DNA from: Streptomyces liangshanensis
Lineage (GTDB): Bacteria; Actinomycetota; Actinomycetes; Streptomycetales; Streptomycetaceae
Direction: 5' to 3'
Assembly (NCBI RefSeq): GCF_011694815.1
Contig: NZ_CP050177.1
Span: 3,213,001-3,277,000 of the forward strand
DNA length: 64,000 nucleotides
A model generated the notes under the pieces. It did not search any database. It saw nothing but the letters and a program-made list of their open reading frames with translations, and was not told the origin of the DNA. Position numbers and translations under genes: made by a program. Shown here in pieces: positions 1-8,564 of this stretch (position 1 is the stretch's first letter; each line of letters starts with the position of its first letter).

Positions 1-720
1 AGGTCGGTGCCGGGCGTCTTGCCGGACTCGTGGGAGTCGCTCGCGATGTCGAGGACGTCGTCGGCGAGCTGGAAGGCCACGCCGAGGCGCTCGCCGTACT
101 GCGTGAGGATGTCCACGACCGACTCGTCGGCGCCGGACGTCAGGGCCCCGAAGCGGCCGGAGACGGCGAACAGGGCGCCGGTCTTGCCGGCGAGCACGTC
201 CAGGTAGTGGCTGACCGGGTCGCGTCCGTCGCGGGGGCCCGCCGTCTCCAGGATCTGCCCCGTGACCAGCCGCTCGAAGGCCTCCGCCTGGATGCGGACG
301 GCCTCGGGGCCGAGGTCCGCCAGGATGTGGGAGGCGCGGGCGAAGAGGAAGTCCCCGGTGAGGACGGCGACGGAGTTGCCCCAGCGGTTGTTGGCGCTGT
401 CCACGCCCCGGCGTACGTCCGCCTCGTCCATCACGTCGTCGTGGTAGAGCGTCGCCAGGTGGGTCAGCTCGACGACCACGGCCGCCGGGACGATGCCGGG
501 CGCGTACGGGTCGCCGAACTGGGCGGCGAGCATCACGAAGAGCGGCCTCAGCCGTTTGCCGCCGGCGCGCACCAGGTGCTGGGCGGCCTCGGTGATGAAG
601 GAGACCTCGCTCTTGGTGGCGTCGAGCAGACCCGCCTCCACGGCCGACAATCCGGCCAGGACATCGGCTTCAAGAGCCGGGTCCCGCACGCTCAGCCCGA
701 ACGGCCCGACGACGGTCACG
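1..720 (-). CDS. Polyprenyl diphosphate synthase (5' part, cut by the window edge)
   Basis: Makes a long-chain all-trans polyprenyl diphosphate from IPP and an allylic primer, most likely the menaquinone side chain. Reading the minus strand from GTG at 720 gives about 240 residues before the window ends. The first aspartate-rich motif is DDVMD (after LYH) and the second is DDVLD (after FQLA). GGKRLRP lies near the N-terminus, as expected for trans-isoprenyl synthases. A GGAG ribosome-binding site sits about 8 nt before the GTG. The C-terminal third is missing only because of the window boundary. Chain length cannot be read from the sequence. A menaquinone role is inferred from the mqn/menG genes elsewhere in the window. 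Confidence 0.88.
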
Positions 721-1124
721 AGGGGTACTCCTGTCTGCTGACGCTCACGCTGATTGTCGATGTGTCGCTGTCCTCACTCAAGTCAGCGTATCCGGTCGGC
801 TTTCGATCACCATGGGCGCCTTCCCGGCACCGCCGGTATGTTCGTGATCCGTCGTACGACCGGGAGTAGGAGCTTTGTCCGGGCTTCGTCCGTGCCCCGT
901 CCGGGCTGCGCCCGGAAACCCTGGGCGGCCGGGAAAGCGGGCCGCCGGGACCGGCCGTACTCCCGGGGCTACCGACGGTACGGAGGGCGGGCCGGGCGGA
1001 CCGCCCCGTACTTCCCCCCCGCCCCACCTCGCCCTTTCCGGGCATCGCGGGCCTTTCACCACTGCCGCCGCGGGGTGGCGCCGACGTAACGTGTCCTGCA
1101 TCGATCCGGAAAGCGAGGCAGCAC
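721..1124. other. Divergent intergenic region between polyprenyl synthase and fumarylacetoacetase genes
   Basis: This stretch of 404 bases holds the promoters of two divergent genes. It has several GC-rich short inverted repeats, for example CGGGCTGCGCCCG around 902-914. I found no convincing ORF, RNA gene or strong -10/-35 pair. Reading frames crossing it lack a ribosome-binding site and resemble no known family. Confidence 0.4.
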
Positions 1125-2351
1125 ATGCCCGAGCAGAGCCCGCTCGAACCGGTCGAAGGTGACCCCTTCGGCCCCCACAACCTCCCGTACGGCGTCTTCT
1201 CGACCGCCGACGAGCCCGGCAGGCGCCGGCTCGGCGTCCGCCTGGGCGACGCGGTCCTCGACGCGGGAGCGGCGGCGCGCACCCTGGGCTCTCCGTACGC
1301 GAAGCTGCTGGACCAGCCGGGCCTGGGCCCCCTGATGGCGGCCGGCCGCACGGCCTGGCGGGACGTGCGCAGGGCCCTGACCGCCTGGGTGACCGTGCCG
1401 TCGCACCGCGCCGAGATGGAGCCGCTGCTGCACCCGCTCGGCTCGGTCACGCTGCACCTGCCGTACGAGGTCGCCGACTACGTCGACTTCTACGCGAGCG
1501 AGCACCACGCGACGAACGTCGGCCGGATCTTCCGCCCCGACGGGCTCGCGCTGCCCGTCAACTGGAAGCACCTGCCGATCGGTTACCACGGCAGGGCGGG
1601 CACGGTCGTGGTGTCGGGCACGGAGGTCGTACGGCCCTCCGGGCAGCGCAAGGCGCCCGGTGACGACGCGCCGGTCTTCGGCCCGTCGGCCAAGCTCGAC
1701 ATCGAGGCGGAGGTGGCCTTCGTCGTCGGCACCCCGTCCGCCCAGGGCACGCCGGTGGACCTCGCGTCCTTCCGCGACCACGTCTTCGGCCTCTCGCTGC
1801 TCAACGACTGGTCGGCGCGGGACATCCAGGCCTGGGAGTACGTCCCCCTCGGCCCGTTCCTCGGGAAGTCCTTCGCCACGTCGGTGTCCGCGTGGGTGAC
1901 CCCCCTGGAGGCCCTGGACGCGGCCCGGGTGGCGCCGCCGGCCCGTACGGAGGAGTTGCTCCCCTATCTGGACGACGCGGGCGAGGAGGACCCGGGCGGC
2001 TTCGACCTGCGGATCTCCGTGGCGCTCAACGGCCAGGTGATCGCGGAGCCGCCGTTCTCCTCCATGTACTGGACGGCGGCCCAGCAGCTCGCCCACCTGA
2101 CCGTGAACGGCGCCTCTCTCCGTACCGGGGACCTCTACGGGTCCGGTACGGTCAGCGGCCCCGGCCGGGAGCAGCGCGGCTCCCTCCTCGAACTGACCTG
2201 GAACGGCACCGAGCCCGTCGAACTGGCCGACGGCAAGAGGGCGTTCCTGGAGGACGGCGACGAGGTGACCCTCACCGCCTGGGCCCCCGGGCCGGACGGG
2301 ACCCGGGTGGGCCTGGGCGAGGTGCGGGGCCGGATCGTCCCGGCGGCCTGA
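1125..2351 (+). CDS. fahA: Fumarylacetoacetase
   Basis: Hydrolyses fumarylacetoacetate to fumarate and acetoacetate, the last step of tyrosine/homogentisate breakdown in the cytosol. The 408-residue length is normal for the two-domain enzyme. The N-terminal SH3-like domain starts with NLPYGVFS. The catalytic domain carries DFYASEHHATNVG, a PIGYHGRAG segment, the KLDIEAEVAF metal-binding region and LLNDWSARDIQAWEY followed by GPFLGKSF, all typical of FAH. The ATG at 1125 follows GCGAGG at a suitable distance. It is a single-gene unit, convergent with the downstream transporter gene, and other tyrosine-catabolic genes are not adjacent. Confidence 0.95.
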   Translation: MPEQSPLEPVEGDPFGPHNLPYGVFSTADEPGRRRLGVRLGDAVLDAGAAARTLGSPYAKLLDQPGLGPLMAAGRTAWRDVRRALTAWVTVPSHRAEMEPLLHPLGSVTLHLPYEVADYVDFYASEHHATNVGRIFRPDGLALPVNWKHLPIGYHGRAGTVVVSGTEVVRPSGQRKAPGDDAPVFGPSAKLDIEAEVAFVVGTPSAQGTPVDLASFRDHVFGLSLLNDWSARDIQAWEYVPLGPFLGKSFATSVSAWVTPLEALDAARVAPPARTEELLPYLDDAGEEDPGGFDLRISVALNGQVIAEPPFSSMYWTAAQQLAHLTVNGASLRTGDLYGSGTVSGPGREQRGSLLELTWNGTEPVELADGKRAFLEDGDEVTLTAWAPGPDGTRVGLGEVRGRIVPAA

Positions 2352-2354
2352 AAG

Positions 2355-2394
2355 CGTCCCTCAGAGCGGGTGCGAAACGCCCCTCAGAGCAGGT
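2355..2394. repeat. Short direct repeat covering the end of the binding-protein gene
   Basis: Two copies of CCCTCAGAGC(G/A)GGT lie 23 bp apart (about 2359-2371 and 2382-2394). The right copy contains the last codons and stop of the minus-strand gene ending at 2384. The left copy lies just beyond the stop, between the convergent genes. Confidence 0.6.
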
Positions 2395-3331
2395 TCTTCG
2401 ACGTGAGCCAGGTACGGGCGACCGCGAGGGCGTCCTTGTGCTCGTACTGGACCTGCGCGTCGAGTTCCATCAGCGCGGGGGTGTCCAGCTGCGCCGACAG
2501 GGTGTCGAGGACGTCCTGTCCGGCCTTCGGCACGTCGTCCTTGCGGATCAGCGGAGTCACGTTCTCGAAGGCGAAGAGGTTCTTCGTGTCCTTGAGGACA
2601 ACAAATTTCTCCTTCGCGATGGACGGGTCCGTGGTGAAGACGTCGGCGGCCTGGATGTTGTTCTTCTTGAGGGCCGCAATCGTCAGCGCGCCACCGGCGT
2701 CCAGCCCCTTGAAGGACTTGAATTCCAGGCCGTAGAGCGACTTGAGGCCGACCAGGCCCTGCTGCCTCGACTGGAATTCCGGTGAACCGCCGATGACCAA
2801 CTCGGGGGCGACGCCCGCCAGATCGGCGATCGAGGACTCGTCGGTGAGGTCGTACTTCTTCGCGGTCTCGGCATTGACCGCGACCGCGTCCTTGTTCTCG
2901 GCCGACGCCGACTTCAACACGGCCAGATGGGACGGCAGTTGGGCGGTGACGGCGGCCGTGGTGCCCTCGGCCGTCTTCGCGACGGCCTTCGGGTCCAGGT
3001 AGGCCAGGAGCGCGCCGTTGTACTCCGGCATGACCGTCACGGTGCCGTTCTTGAGCATGCCGTACGTCGTCTCGCGGCTGCCGATGTTGTGCTTGTACGT
3101 GACGTCGAGGCCCTTGGCCTTGAGGGCCTCGCCGTAGAGATAGGCGAGCAGGATGCTCTCGGGGAAGTTGTTCGACCCGACCACGACCTTGCCCTGGGGT
3201 ACCGCCGCCGGCTCCAGCGGGTCCGCGGTGTCGTCCGGGGAACCGCACCCGGCGAGCAGCGCGGCGGCGGTGAGCGAGGCGAGGGCGGCGGCGACGGCAC
3301 GGCGCCGAGACCTGTTCGCGGTAGGAGTCAC
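2384..3331 (-). CDS. Osmoprotectant ABC transporter substrate-binding lipoprotein (OpuC/ProX type)
   Basis: Extracytoplasmic solute receptor, 315 residues, expected to bind glycine betaine, choline or a similar quaternary amine and deliver it to the permeases encoded at 7899-9283. The N-terminus has an arginine-rich start, a hydrophobic Ala/Leu stretch and a lipobox LLAGC, so it should be lipid-anchored. The mature part begins with VVVGSNNFPES, the characteristic start of the OpuAC family, and GSRETTYGMLKNG follows. It is on the same strand as the transporter genes but a conservon of about 4 kb on the other strand lies between them. It has its own good promoter-like sequence at 3412-3441. Substrate is inferred from family, not shown. 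Confidence 0.88.
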   Translation of the reverse strand: MTPTANRSRRRAVAAALASLTAAALLAGCGSPDDTADPLEPAAVPQGKVVVGSNNFPESILLAYLYGEALKAKGLDVTYKHNIGSRETTYGMLKNGTVTVMPEYNGALLAYLDPKAVAKTAEGTTAAVTAQLPSHLAVLKSASAENKDAVAVNAETAKKYDLTDESSIADLAGVAPELVIGGSPEFQSRQQGLVGLKSLYGLEFKSFKGLDAGGALTIAALKKNNIQAADVFTTDPSIAKEKFVVLKDTKNLFAFENVTPLIRKDDVPKAGQDVLDTLSAQLDTPALMELDAQVQYEHKDALAVARTWLTSKNLL

Positions 3332-3728
3332 GTTTCCCGATCCTGTGTGTCAGTGAGGGGGGCGACAAGGCGTACGGGGCCCGCCGTGCGGGCTGTTCGC
3401 CGCACGCATCGATCCAAGCCACCCGTCTCACACATCGTCAAGAGCCGCCTGATTACCGATTGGCATCGGATCACGACCAGGTGTGTCGAAAGGTGGGAGT
3501 AATGGCATGTCATTTGCCGATTGATTGAAACGTTTTCTTCGGGACGGGACGTCGCGCCGGGCCGGGAGCGCGGTAAAGTCCCGCCTGTCGGAGCCCCGTC
3601 CACCGACTTCAGGCCCAATACCCCCACAGTTTCGGGCCGTTCGCACCACAACCATCCCATTCAGCCTCACGGTCGGCAGGCGGTCACGCCCGGGCGCCCG
3701 TCGGGGAGTATCCGGTCAAGGAGGCCTG
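3332..3728. other. Divergent intergenic region, binding-protein gene / conservon
   Basis: About 400 bases relatively AT-rich around 3430-3540. It contains the promoter candidate described separately and two short inverted repeats: CCGAT-N4-ATCGG at 3456-3469 and AATG-N6-CATT at 3501-3514. The reading frame of cvnA is open back to 3525, but the upstream part lacks a ribosome-binding site and I do not count it as coding. Confidence 0.4.
3412..3441 (-). promoter_or_regulatory. Candidate housekeeping-type promoter of the osmoprotectant-binding protein gene
   Basis: On the minus strand a -35 TTGACG (3441-3436) is followed after 18 bp by TTGGAT (3417-3412), about 80 bp before the GTG start. The -35 matches five of six consensus positions. 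It would give the binding-protein gene its own transcription, separate from the distant permease operon. Confidence 0.5.
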
Positions 3729-6410
3729 GTGTCCTCGCAGGAAGGGACTGCTTCCGGACAGCCGTCCGCCCCGCCGCGGAGCCGCCGCCGCAGGATCGTC
3801 GTGCTGCTGGAGCGGTGGCCGTTCGGCAGGAAGCTCCACCTCCTGGTGCTGGTGCCGGTCCTGGTGGTCACCGGCATGCTCACGTACGTCGTGCAGGACA
3901 AGATGGCGCAGGCGAGGGCGGCCTCCGACAGCGCCGCCCTGGTCCGCCGCAGCGTGAGCGTCGCCACCCTCGTGGACGACCTCCAGAGCGAACACCGGCA
4001 GGCCCTGTTGCTCTCCGTGCGCCACCAAGCGGCCGAGAGCGGGGCGGGCGAGCCGTCGAGCATCCCGTACCTCCAGGCGCAGCAGCGGGTGGACACCCAG
4101 GCCGGGGTGGTCCGCGAGACGTTCGGGTCCCTGCTGCCGGCCGCCGAGAACGAGGCGATCGCGACGATCGGCGGCCTGACCGACCTGCGGCAGCTGATCC
4201 AGCGGGGGTACATCCCCGCGGACAACATCGACCCCACCTACTCCAACCTGGTCGAGCAGCTGATCAGCGGTCTCGGGCTGGGCGACTCCACCACGGCGTC
4301 GCGCGGATCCCCCGAAGCCAGGTTGGACGCGCTGCTCGGGGCGGACGCGGCCCACGCCGCCTTCGAGACCAGCGTGTTCGGCGCCCAGACCGGTGACTCC
4401 AACGCCCTCATCGAGTTCCTCCGCGCCATCGGCGACCACCGCTCGTACGACGACAGGGCCGCGCGGTTCAAGGCGCTGTCCTCCGAGGCGCAGGGCGCCC
4501 TGCTGGACGGCATCGAGCGGGCGTCCGCGCGCAAGTCGATCGAGGACCAGTTCAACGCCCTCCAGGTGGACCCCAGTTCGCTCCAGGCCCAGACGCCGGA
4601 GGAGCTGCGGACGGCCATCGGGCTGGCGCTGAAGGCGGAGCCGGTCTACGCCCAGCAGGCCGAGGACCGGCTGAAGATCACCCACACGCTGATCTACCAG
4701 GTCGCGGCCCAGGCGGACGCCGCCTCCGACACGGAGTGGCGCCACACGTTCGTCCTGCTGGGCTCCGCGGTGGTCGCGCTCCTCGGGTGGCTGGTCTTCT
4801 CCTTCCTGGTCCGCCGCTCGGTGGCCAGGCCCGTACGGATCCTCACGGCGGCGGCGCGGCAGGTCGCCGACGCCACCGGCAAGGAGCTGGCCCGGGTCGC
4901 GGACGACGAGTCCGCCGAGACGGGACCGCCCCGGCTGCGCGAGATACCCGTGCCGGTACGGGACGAGATCGGCGCGCTCGCGGAGGCGTTCAACCAGGTG
5001 CAGTCGACCGCGTCGGCGCTGCTGGAGCGGCAGATCACCGTGCGCGCCAACGTCGAGCAGATGTTCGGCAACATCGGCCACCGGGTGAGCAACCTGGCGT
5101 CGCGCCAGCTCGACCTGATCGAGGGGCTCGAACAGGCCCAGACCGACCCGGCCACGCTCCGCCCGCTCTACCAGATCGACCACATCGCGACGCGCCTGCG
5201 CCGCAACGCCGAGAGCCTCCAGGTCATCGCCGGGAAGCGGCAGGCGGCGGAGGACGTCGACGCGCCGCGGCCCACGGGGCTCACCGACGTGCTGCGGGGG
5301 GCGCTGTCCACCATCGGGGGGTACGAGCGGGTCTCGCTGCGGCCCTCGGCCGAGGTGGTCGTCGTACCGGCGGCCGTCAACGACCTGACCCTGATGCTGG
5401 CCGAGCTGCTCCAGAACGGCGTCTTCTTCTCCCCCACGCACACCACTGTGGACGTGGCGGTGCAGGTACGGCTCCCGGCGGAGGGGGCCGTGATCGAGAT
5501 CATCGACCACGGGCTCGGCATGCCGGCGGAGCAACTGGCCGAGGAGAACGCGCGGTTGCTGCGCAGGGAGCGGCTCGACCTGGCGCCCACGCATGTGCTG
5601 GGGCTGTTCGTGGTGGGGCGCATCGCCCGCCGCTTCGGCATCGGCGTCGAGCTGAGCCGTACCCCCGGCGAGGGCGTCACCAGCACCGTGACGATCCCGG
5701 CGTCCCTGCTGCTCGCCGCGGACTCCGTACCGGCGCCCCCGGCCCCCACCGTCCCGTACACGCCCGCCCCCGCCCCCCGCACCACCCCGCTCCCGCGCCC
5801 GGCCCAGGTGTCCCCCACCCCGAGCGGCAGCGGCCTCCCGCAGCGCGTGACCCGCGCCGCGGCGGGCGCGGACGGGGACACGGGCGAGGGTACGGACGCG
5901 AACCCGAGCACGGACGCGAGCACGGACGCGAGCGCGGACACCAACGCGGGCGCGGGCACGGACGCGCCCCCGGGTACGGGCAAGGCCGGCGTCACGGGCG
6001 CCGCCGCCGACGCGGACGCGGACCACCCCCGTACCGACGACCCGCGGCACGACCGCGGCGCCGACTCCGCCGGGCGCGAGCACGCGCGGGACGCCGGGGA
6101 CGCGCCCGCGGCCGGTCACGGACAGCACCCCGACGACGAGCCCCGGCCGCTGCGCCGCCGCGTGCGCGGCGCGACGCTCGCGCCCGCCGCACCCCGTACC
6201 ACCGCCGCCGTCTCCCCCGCGCGGCACCCCGCCGACGCGGCGGAGGTCCGCGACGAGCTGGAGGACCTGGAGGCCGCCACCGAGCGCGCCCGCCGGGACT
6301 CCGCCCGCGACAGAACAGCACCTGGGCCCCAGGTATCGCTCACCCCGGAAGGACCTGGCAATGACGGACGACTTCACGACCGACCCGGCGACGGCCGAGG
6401 GGCTCGGTGA
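3729..6410 (+). CDS. cvnA: Conservon sensor, histidine-kinase-like membrane protein (CvnA type)
   Basis: First gene of a four-gene conservon; CvnA-type proteins are membrane sensor kinases that work with a Roadblock protein, a DUF742 protein and a small GTPase. I choose GTG 3729 because AAGGAGG at 3718-3724 lies just before it; the frame is open back to 3525. From this start it has 893 residues: a transmembrane segment (LLVLVPVLVVTGMLTYVV), a roughly 280-residue extracytoplasmic sensor region, a second membrane helix (FVLLGSAVVALLGWLVF), a HAMP-like linker, and an ATPase domain with ELLQNGVFFSP as N-box and DHGLGMP as G-box. The last 250 residues are low complexity, rich in Pro, then Thr/Asp/Ala repeats. 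It overlaps cvnB by 50 bp. Confidence 0.88.
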   Translation: MSSQEGTASGQPSAPPRSRRRRIVVLLERWPFGRKLHLLVLVPVLVVTGMLTYVVQDKMAQARAASDSAALVRRSVSVATLVDDLQSEHRQALLLSVRHQAAESGAGEPSSIPYLQAQQRVDTQAGVVRETFGSLLPAAENEAIATIGGLTDLRQLIQRGYIPADNIDPTYSNLVEQLISGLGLGDSTTASRGSPEARLDALLGADAAHAAFETSVFGAQTGDSNALIEFLRAIGDHRSYDDRAARFKALSSEAQGALLDGIERASARKSIEDQFNALQVDPSSLQAQTPEELRTAIGLALKAEPVYAQQAEDRLKITHTLIYQVAAQADAASDTEWRHTFVLLGSAVVALLGWLVFSFLVRRSVARPVRILTAAARQVADATGKELARVADDESAETGPPRLREIPVPVRDEIGALAEAFNQVQSTASALLERQITVRANVEQMFGNIGHRVSNLASRQLDLIEGLEQAQTDPATLRPLYQIDHIATRLRRNAESLQVIAGKRQAAEDVDAPRPTGLTDVLRGALSTIGGYERVSLRPSAEVVVVPAAVNDLTLMLAELLQNGVFFSPTHTTVDVAVQVRLPAEGAVIEIIDHGLGMPAEQLAEENARLLRRERLDLAPTHVLGLFVVGRIARRFGIGVELSRTPGEGVTSTVTIPASLLLAADSVPAPPAPTVPYTPAPAPRTTPLPRPAQVSPTPSGSGLPQRVTRAAAGADGDTGEGTDANPSTDASTDASADTNAGAGTDAPPGTGKAGVTGAAADADADHPRTDDPRHDRGADSAGREHARDAGDAPAAGHGQHPDDEPRPLRRRVRGATLAPAAPRTTAAVSPARHPADAAEVRDELEDLEAATERARRDSARDRTAPGPQVSLTPEGPGNDGRLHDRPGDGRGAR

Positions 6411-6828
6411 ATCCGCGGCGAACTTCACCTGGCTCCTCGAACGCTTCGCCGCCGAATCCGCCGGAGTCCTCGACGCCATCGCCGTCTCCTCCGACGGCAT
6501 GCTCATCGCCGTCTCCCGCCGGGACGGCCACGCCGACTCCGAACGCCTGGGCGCGGTGATCTCCGGCATGCTGAGCCTCGCCGCGGGCGCCTCCGCCAAC
6601 TACGGCCTGGGCGACCTGAGCCGGGTGATCATGGACTACCTGGGCGGCCGGCTGCTCGTGTCCGCCCTCGGCAGCGGCGCCGTCCTCGGCGTGGTCGCCT
6701 CGAAGGACGCCAAACTGGCCGACGTCGCCTACGAGATGACCCTCTTCACCGAGCGCGCCGGGGCCGTCATCAGCCCGGAGCTGATCGTCGAGCTCCAGAA
6801 GCGCGTCACGTCCGCCCCGGCCGGCTGA
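6361..6828 (+). CDS. cvnB: Roadblock/LC7 domain protein (CvnB type)
   Basis: Roadblock/LC7 proteins are small regulators that bind Ras-like GTPases, here probably the CvnD encoded two genes on. The 155-residue product has the typical core: FTWLLERFAAESAGV, then LDAIAVSSDGMLIAVS, a glycine-rich DYLGGRLLVSALGSGAVLGVVAS strand region read in segments, and a C-terminal EMTLFTERAG helix. GGAAGGACC precedes the ATG. It starts inside the 3' end of cvnA, which suggests translational coupling, and is followed by cvnC after 49 bp. Confidence 0.9.
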   Translation: MTDDFTTDPATAEGLGESAANFTWLLERFAAESAGVLDAIAVSSDGMLIAVSRRDGHADSERLGAVISGMLSLAAGASANYGLGDLSRVIMDYLGGRLLVSALGSGAVLGVVASKDAKLADVAYEMTLFTERAGAVISPELIVELQKRVTSAPAG

Positions 6829-6877
6829 GCCGCACCGGAAACCCCAGAGGCCTCACAGGGAAGGAGGACGTACCGTC

Positions 6878-7297
6878 ATGGCGGCCGGTGGACCGGGAGC
6901 CGACGAGGACGCGGGCACGGGCACCGTACCGGAGCAGTCCGGCCGTGCCTCGGCGATCCGCCCGTTCCTGCTCACCGCTGGCCGGGTGGCCGACGGCGGC
7001 ACCGCGCTGCCCGTCGAGACCCAGGTGGTGGCGACCGCGGCGGGACTCGCGGTGCTCGACACCCTCTCCTTCGAACCGCTGGCCATCGTCTCCGTGTGCC
7101 GCCGGCCGCAGTCCCTCGCGGAGATCGCCGCACACCTCAGCCTGCACCTCAACGTGGTCCGGGTTCTGGCCGAGGACCTCCGGGTCCAAGGACATCTGGC
7201 CGTGTACGAGCCGGACACCAGGACCGCCCAGGACCCCTCGATTCTGCAAAGGGTTATCGATGGGCTACTCGCCATCCCCGACTCCCCCGCCTCCTGA
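6878..7297 (+). CDS. cvnC: DUF742 conservon protein (CvnC type)
   Basis: A 139-residue DUF742 protein, the third conserved conservon component. Visible family features are IRPFLLTAGRV near residue 30, LPVETQVVAT, then a winged-helix-like segment with CRRPQSLAEIAAHLSLHLNVVRVLAEDL read in parts and a C-terminal ILQRVIDGLLAI. The winged-helix similarity suggests protein or DNA contact, but biochemical function is not settled for the family. AAGGAGG lies 9 to 15 nt before the ATG. The last 38 bp overlap cvnD. Confidence 0.9.
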   Translation: MAAGGPGADEDAGTGTVPEQSGRASAIRPFLLTAGRVADGGTALPVETQVVATAAGLAVLDTLSFEPLAIVSVCRRPQSLAEIAAHLSLHLNVVRVLAEDLRVQGHLAVYEPDTRTAQDPSILQRVIDGLLAIPDSPAS

Positions 7298-7865
7298 TCC
7301 CCAGGGCGCCGTCCAGCCGCCGTTGCCGGTGAAGATGGTCGTCGCGGGCGGCTTCGGCGTGGGCAAGACCACCACCGTGGGCTCGATCTCCGAGATCACT
7401 CCGCTCACCACCGAGGCGTCGATCACGTCGGTCTCGGCCGGGGTGGACGACCTCGCGCACACCCCGCGCAAGACGACCACCACGGTCGCCATGGACTTCG
7501 GCTGCATCACCATCGACCCGACGCTGAAGCTCTACCTCTTCGGCACCCCGGGCCAGGACCGCTTCAAGTTCATGTGGGACGACCTCGTCCAGGGCGCGCT
7601 CGGCGCCCTGGTGATCGTGGACACCCGGCGGCTGGACGACTGCTACGTCGCCGTCGACTACTTCGAGGCGAAGGGCATCCCGTTCGCGATCGGGATCAAC
7701 GCCTTCGAGGGCCAGGTCACCCACACGCTGGACGAGGTGCGGTGGGCGCTGGACGTGGACACGCGGGTACCGCTGTTCTCCTTCGACGCCCGCGAGCGCG
7801 GATCGGTACGCGACGCCCTGCTGACCGTACTGAAGGTCGCCCTGGCCAGGACCACGGCGGCGTGA
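7260..7865 (+). CDS. cvnD: Small Ras/MglA-like GTPase (CvnD type)
   Basis: A 201-residue ATP/GTP-binding protein, the effector-type GTPase of the conservon. Start ATG 7260 lies inside the end of cvnC and is preceded by AAAGGG. The Walker A/G1 motif GGFGVGKTT is at residues 31-39. A conserved TTVAMDFG follows. The G3 region reads LFGTPGQDRF, so the usual DxxG aspartate is replaced, as in other conservon and MglA-like proteins. The G4 position reads GINAFEG in place of N/TKxD. A proline-rich tail of about 20 residues precedes the G domain. It forms one transcription unit with cvnABC. Confidence 0.9.
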   Translation: MGYSPSPTPPPPDPQGAVQPPLPVKMVVAGGFGVGKTTTVGSISEITPLTTEASITSVSAGVDDLAHTPRKTTTTVAMDFGCITIDPTLKLYLFGTPGQDRFKFMWDDLVQGALGALVIVDTRRLDDCYVAVDYFEAKGIPFAIGINAFEGQVTHTLDEVRWALDVDTRVPLFSFDARERGSVRDALLTVLKVALARTTAA

Positions 7866-7898
7866 CGGGGGCGCCCCGGGCACCCGGGGCGCGGCAGG

Positions 7899-8564
7899 TC
7901 AGCGGCGCCTTACCCCCGGGGACACCGCCAGCCGGCCTGCGAGCCAGAAGGTGCCGAGGGTGAGCAGGGCCAGGGCGGCGACCAGGGTGGCGCCGCCGAC
8001 GACCTTCTCGTAGTCGCGCTGGTAGAGGCCGTCGATGACGAACCGGCCGAGGCCGCCGAGGCTCACGTACGCGGCGATCGTGGCCGTGGAGATGATCTGG
8101 ATCGCGGCCGTGCGCAGCGCGCCCAGGATCATCGGGAGCGCGACGGGCAGCTCGACCCGCAGCAGGATCTTCGCCTCGTGCATGCCGAGGCCCCGGGCCG
8201 CGTCGACCGGCGAGGGGTCCACGCTCCGCACGGCCTCGTACGTCGTCACCAGGATCGGCGGGATCGCCAGCACCACCAGCGGGATCATCACGGGGGTGAG
8301 GCCGATGCCGAACGCGAGGAACATCAGCACCAGCAGACCGAAGCTGGGCAGCGACCTGGCGGCGTTGGCGACCATCCCGAGGGCGTTGCCGCCCCGGCCC
8401 GTGTGGCCGGTGACCAGCCCGACCGGCAGCCCGATGGCGGCGGCGATGCCGAGCGCGGCCAGCGAGTACTGGACGTGCTCCCAGAGCCGCTGGGGGATGC
8501 CGTCGTACCCGTGCCAGTGGGCGCCGTCGCCGAAGAAGGCGCTGATGAAGTGGAGGACGTTCAC
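7899..8564 (-). CDS. Osmoprotectant ABC transporter permease (second permease)
   Basis: Inner-membrane permease of 221 residues. GTG 8564 overlaps the stop of the preceding permease gene as GTGA, which fixes the start. There are about five hydrophobic helices and the ABC-importer EAA-like loop DAARGLGMHEAKILLRVELPVALP (about residues 125-148). GLGRFVIDGLYQRDY near the end is typical of OpuC-type permeases. It is the last gene of a three-gene unit (ATPase, permease, permease). Transcription would then run into the antisense conservon, beyond which the binding-protein gene lies. Confidence 0.9.
   Translation of the reverse strand: MNVLHFISAFFGDGAHWHGYDGIPQRLWEHVQYSLAALGIAAAIGLPVGLVTGHTGRGGNALGMVANAARSLPSFGLLVLMFLAFGIGLTPVMIPLVVLAIPPILVTTYEAVRSVDPSPVDAARGLGMHEAKILLRVELPVALPMILGALRTAAIQIISTATIAAYVSLGGLGRFVIDGLYQRDYEKVVGGATLVAALALLTLGTFWLAGRLAVSPGVRRR

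Noticed and set aside
30..869. 279-residue frame on the plus strand
   Set aside because: It is the complement of the polyprenyl synthase gene, with low-complexity Val/Gly/Asp composition and no family likeness.
3525..3728. N-terminal extension of cvnA by 68 residues
   Set aside because: No ribosome-binding site near 3525, whereas AAGGAGG stands just before GTG 3729, and the extension has no similarity.
3684..6599. 971-residue frame antisense to cvnA
   Set aside because: Long antisense frames are common at very high GC; composition is Arg/Gly/Val-rich and cvnA is clearly the gene.
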